Assembly (NCBI GenBank): GCA_017399225.1
Contig: JAFQEB010000145.1
Location: 1 to 16,349 of the forward strand
Direction of reading: 5' to 3'
Source of the DNA: Clostridia bacterium
GTDB lineage: Bacteria; Bacillota_A; Clostridia; Christensenellales; Aristaeellaceae
DNA: 16,349 nucleotides
Both the position numbers and the translations under genes were made by a program. Of this stretch, positions 13,665 to 16,349 are shown piece after piece. The notes under the pieces are model-generated. The model saw nothing but the letters and a program-made list of their open reading frames with translations. It did not search any database and was not told where the DNA came from. Every line of letters begins with the position of its first letter. The stretch's first letter is position 1.

Positions 13665-15803
13665 TTATTTGACCTCGTACTGGCCCACCTGGTCGGAGAA
13701 GCCCACCGCCATGATCTCACAGGTCTTGCGGGAGTTGGTCTTGCCGCCGTCGTATTCGCCGATCTGGTTGAGCTGCTTGCCCATGAAGATCATCACCGCC
13801 GTCTGGCCGCCGTCCAGGTTGAAGGCCACCTGACAGCCCTTGGCGCGCATGAGCTTGGCCAGATAGCTGACGGTGATGCCCGCGCTGCGGCCCTTGAGGC
13901 GACCCTCCGCCATGATGGCGACGTAGTGACCGGGCTCCACCATGCCGATGGCGCAGCGGGGATTGGTGTTCTCGTCGTTCTTGTAGGCCAGCTCGGAGAT
14001 CTCGCCGTCCTTCATCAGGTAGGGGCCGAAGGAGTAGACCGCGTAAGCGCCCTTGTCGAGCATCTCCTGGGCGGTGATCTCGTAGCTGCGGTAAACATCC
14101 AGCGTGCCGTCGGGATAGAAGGCCAGCATGTCCAGGTTGGGGAACAGGCCGTTCACATTGGCCTTCTTCTCGGTATAGGGATCATCGTAGAGGATCTTAC
14201 CGTCGCGCACCACCACGCCCGTGCGACGGCCGGAGGCGTCCACATCCACGCGGTAGGTGAAGTAATCGGTGTTCATGGCAAAGACCGCACCGCGCTTCTT
14301 TGCCGTCTCCATTGCGTCCACGCGGATCTTGTCGCGCTTGGTCTCGTCGTTCCACAGCGTGCGGATCATCTCGCCCGCCTCGATATCCGTGTACAGATCC
14401 GCCTCGAACCAGGTCAGGGGCTGCACGGGATCATACTTGCGCTCGATGATGACCTTGCTGGTCTCGTCGATGAAGATCCACAGGCCCTCGTCCTCGGAGG
14501 AGTAGATGAATTCGCCCTCGTCCAGAAAGCCCTTCTCGTTCAGCTCGGGCAGCAGCTCCTGATAGCGGGGAACCTCCACCGGGGCAGGGGTCGCCTGGGG
14601 AGCGCCGCTCGTATCCCGTTCGATGTTCTCCAGGAAGTCATTGTGCTGAACATCCTCGCCCACGGTGGTGTGCACCAGGCCGAAGATGCGGTTATCATAT
14701 TCCCGGCCGGTCTCATCCACCGAATAGCCGGAGCCCGCCTGGGTCTTGTGGTAGAGCTTATAGGCCTCGCTGGCCAGCTCAAAGCCGGTGGAGCCATTCA
14801 TGCTGGCAAGGGGCACGTCCCAGTCGAAGATGATCTGGCTTTCCGGCCACAGGTGGCGGTAGAACTTCTTGACCTCCCACACGCCGTGGGCGACGGTCAG
14901 GTCGATGTATTCATCCTCGTTGGCCGCCAGGGCGATGGCGTTGTACGCCGCCTCGGAGACCATCTTGTGCTGACTATGGCCGTACTCGCCTTCAATATCC
15001 TGGGTCACGACGACCTCGGGCTTATACTTGCGGTACAGTTCCACAAACCACTCGTTGACCTTGGTCCGCTTGCCGGCATTCTTGTAGGCCGTCTCAATGC
15101 TCTTGGCCTTGTTGTCGCGGAAATCGCCGATGATGGGGTAATTGCGCACGCCCATATGCCACAGGCCGTTGAGCAGCTCGGAGGTGCGGGTCTCATTGGA
15201 TCCGGTGAAGTAGGCGATGACCACCTTGCGCTGCATCTCCGCCGCGTAGGTCGGGATCGCGCCGCCGAAGAAGATCAGCTCATCGTCCGGATGGGTGGAG
15301 ATGAACATCAGCTCCGCCTTCTCATGGGTGGGCTGCCAGACCTGCACCCAGGAGGGGCAATCGCCCTCGGAGAGCACAAAGATCTCGTTGATGTACAGCT
15401 CATACTTCGCATCCGTCATGGCCAGCACGCGGGCATAGCGGCTGGGCTCAGGCAGCTCCACATAGGCGTGGAGATACGCAGGGCCCTCCGCGGCAGTGAA
15501 CCAGTCCTTGCCGTTGTCGGAGGTCTGCACCACCCACTTCTCCGGCAGGCTGCCGAAGCACACATACACCGAGCCGATCAGATGCTCCTTGTCCGCCGTG
15601 ATGGTGACATAGGGATTCTTCTGCTCGTTGGTGTACATATAGGTGGTATACTTTTTATCCGTCATCTGAGACATTTTGAACTTGCTCGAGGACGCCTTCA
15701 GCTTGCAGAATTCAGTGATATCTACGGCCTCCGCCGCAAACGCCGCGCTGGCTGCGCACAGCATCAGAAGGCTCAGGAGCAGCCCTGTGAGGAATTTCTT
15801 CAT
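13665..15803 (-). CDS. Secreted discoidin-like / PIG-L deacetylase / phosphodiester glycosidase (NAGPA) fusion
   Basis: Exported protein of 712 residues with three parts. After a signal peptide (MKKFLTGLLL core, cleavage near AFA/AE, residue 23) comes a domain at about 25-148 resembling F5/8 type C (discoidin) folds, likely for sugar binding. Next is a PIG-L/LmbE zinc deacetylase (about 163-330), with HPDDE at 171-175 and a later GHSQH giving H276 and H279. A Pro/Ala linker follows (about 395-412). The C-terminal half (about 440-705) matches the NAGPA (DUF2233) phosphodiester-glycosidase domain: NTDYF (511-515), GRSAGITVSYLAKLM, and NLDGGQ (662-667). PIG-L enzymes deacetylate N-acetylglucosaminyl groups and NAGPA enzymes hydrolyse sugar-phosphodiester bonds, so action on a GlcNAc-phosphate glycan of the envelope or surroundings is a reasonable inference. 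The start at 15803 places the signal peptide at the N-terminus; the frame is open further upstream, but that stretch overlaps the promoter. Confidence 0.88.
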   Translation of the reverse strand: MKKFLTGLLLSLLMLCAASAAFAAEAVDITEFCKLKASSSKFKMSQMTDKKYTTYMYTNEQKNPYVTITADKEHLIGSVYVCFGSLPEKWVVQTSDNGKDWFTAAEGPAYLHAYVELPEPSRYARVLAMTDAKYELYINEIFVLSEGDCPSWVQVWQPTHEKAELMFISTHPDDELIFFGGAIPTYAAEMQRKVVIAYFTGSNETRTSELLNGLWHMGVRNYPIIGDFRDNKAKSIETAYKNAGKRTKVNEWFVELYRKYKPEVVVTQDIEGEYGHSQHKMVSEAAYNAIALAANEDEYIDLTVAHGVWEVKKFYRHLWPESQIIFDWDVPLASMNGSTGFELASEAYKLYHKTQAGSGYSVDETGREYDNRIFGLVHTTVGEDVQHNDFLENIERDTSGAPQATPAPVEVPRYQELLPELNEKGFLDEGEFIYSSEDEGLWIFIDETSKVIIERKYDPVQPLTWFEADLYTDIEAGEMIRTLWNDETKRDKIRVDAMETAKKRGAVFAMNTDYFTYRVDVDASGRRTGVVVRDGKILYDDPYTEKKANVNGLFPNLDMLAFYPDGTLDVYRSYEITAQEMLDKGAYAVYSFGPYLMKDGEISELAYKNDENTNPRCAIGMVEPGHYVAIMAEGRLKGRSAGITVSYLAKLMRAKGCQVAFNLDGGQTAVMIFMGKQLNQIGEYDGGKTNSRKTCEIMAVGFSDQVGQYEVK

Positions 15804-15856
15804 CGGTCGATCTGCCTTTCCATATCGTCGGGTAAAAGGGATGTAATCCATATGCC

Positions 15857-15885
15857 AGCATAGCATATTGACTCGGGAAAGTCAA
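15857..15885 (-). promoter_or_regulatory. Sigma-A promoter of the PIG-L/NAGPA gene
   Basis: On the minus strand, TTGACT (15885-15880, 5/6) and TATGCT (15862-15857, 4/6) have a 17-base spacer, and TGC before the -10 gives an extended -10. The leader to the ATG would be about 47 bases. Confidence 0.75.
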
Positions 15886-15886
15886 T
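15867..15886. promoter_or_regulatory. Inverted repeat over the -35 region, possible operator
   Basis: ATTGACT and AGTCAAT form perfect 7-bp arms around CGGGAA, covering the -35 hexamer and part of the spacer. Such a 20-bp dyad could bind a dimeric regulator; this is inference only. Confidence 0.4.
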
Positions 15887-15950
15887 TGATGCAGTGGTCA
15901 GCGCAGGATTTTTACAAACGGGCAGACGTCCTCTGGCACGGGCTCCCACC

Positions 15951-16228
15951 GGCATCGCGCAAGCGCGATGCCACCTCCCTCAAGGAGGGAGGCTTTTGGC
16001 CGTGGGGAAGCCAGTCCCGTAGGGGCGACGGCCTCATCCACCACCGCTGGCGCGGTGGTCCCCCTTCCCCCAGGGGGGAAGGTTCTATCGGCGTGGATTC
16101 CAATCCTGTAGGGGCGACCATTGGTCGCCCGCTGTGCCGCAGGTTCATACTGCCACATGGGGGCGCGTCTGCGGACGCGCGAGACCCTCTCAGTCACCTG
16201 CGGTGACAGCTCCCCCCAAGGGGGAGCC
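15951..16228. repeat. Composite palindromic intergenic repeat, locus 3
   Basis: This non-coding stretch occupies most of the region right of the PIG-L/NAGPA promoter. On the plus strand: GGCATCGCGC-AA-GCGCGATGCC (15951-15972); CCTCCCTC-AAG-GAGGGAGG then CTTTT (15974-15997); a short piece of block C (near 16019); block A (16030-16088); block C (16108-16140, GGGGCGACCATTGGTCGCCC); and block B (16141-16228, with GCGCGTCTGCGGACGCGC and AGCTCCCCCCAAGGGGGAGC). The order A-C-B matches the blocks at 7185-7446 with one circular shift. Confidence 0.8.
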
Positions 16229-16255
16229 TCAGACTGTCAAAAACCTCTGGGAGGT

Positions 16256-16339
16256 GTCGGAGGGCCCGCAGGCCCTCTGACTGTAATCGTATCCGGGGGC
16301 TTTGCCGCCGGGGCGGGGCGTTTTTTGCTTGCAAAAAAC
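16256..16339. other. Non-coding hairpins at the right edge
   Basis: An 11-bp stem (16256-16266 with 16271-16281, one wobble) resembles the CAAGGGCC/GGCCCTTG hairpin near mnmG. Further right, GTTTTTTGC-TT-GCAAAAAAC (16320-16339) is a perfect 9-bp palindrome. It may be the transcript end of a gene beyond the window, but no such gene is visible here. I see no coding sequence from 15804 to the window end. Confidence 0.5.
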
Positions 16340-16349
16340 ATACCTTACA

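Noticed and set aside
13926..15863. Open frame of 645 codons on the plus strand opposite the PIG-L/NAGPA gene
   Set aside because: Register-matched shadow with no recognisable motif.
15898..16206. About 100-codon open frames on both strands at the right end
   Set aside because: They lie wholly within the composite palindromic repeat and have no ribosome binding site or conserved motif.
15951..16228. Possible CRISPR array or attachment site
   Set aside because: The blocks are unequal palindromes without regular spacing, spacers of even length, or nearby cas or integrase genes.

Overview
The window is chromosomal DNA from a GC-rich member of the Bacillota, most likely a gut-type clostridial lineage. 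The evidence is a PolC-type (not DnaE-only) replicative polymerase with an internal DEDDh exonuclease, a short FtsY without an acidic N-terminal extension, strong GGAGG ribosome binding sites before nearly every gene, and intergenic palindromic repeats of a kind I associate with GC-rich gut clostridia. The assignment below phylum level is inference. All nine genes lie on the minus strand, so transcription runs from high to low coordinates. The very long open frames on the plus strand are codon-register shadows.

Right part (about 11.2-16.35 kb): two secreted or surface proteins, each with its own recognisable sigma-A promoter and a downstream hairpin terminator. The first (13665-15803) joins a discoidin-like domain, a PIG-L type deacetylase and a phosphodiester-glycosidase (NAGPA) domain in one exported polypeptide. 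The second (11213-13267) is a chain of about six Big2 Ig-like modules with an unrecognised C-terminal domain.

Middle (about 7.4-11.0 kb): mnmG (tRNA wobble-uridine modification), followed after a repeat-rich gap by a probable two-gene unit of a GNAT acetyltransferase and an EamA/DMT permease.

Left part (1-7.1 kb): ftsY, an AI-2E/PerM family membrane protein, a second GNAT acetyltransferase, a SpoU/TrmH RNA methyltransferase and the 5' part of polC, which runs off the left edge. The spacings (64 bp, a 4-bp ATGA overlap, 17 bp, 181 bp) and the absence of terminators suggest one transcription unit, with less certainty across the 181-bp gap before polC.

The gaps are not empty. They hold (i) a modular family of palindromic repeats in at least three gaps, two of them showing the same modules in the same order; (ii) a roughly 140-bp MITE-like element with perfect 14-bp terminal inverted repeats; (iii) heptanucleotide tandem repeats in four places, two of which run into stop codons; and (iv) a 33-bp tandem repeat. 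I see no tRNA, rRNA, CRISPR array, transposase or phage gene. The most interesting items are the PIG-L/NAGPA fusion and the repeat families. I do not see a convincing defence or mobile system.
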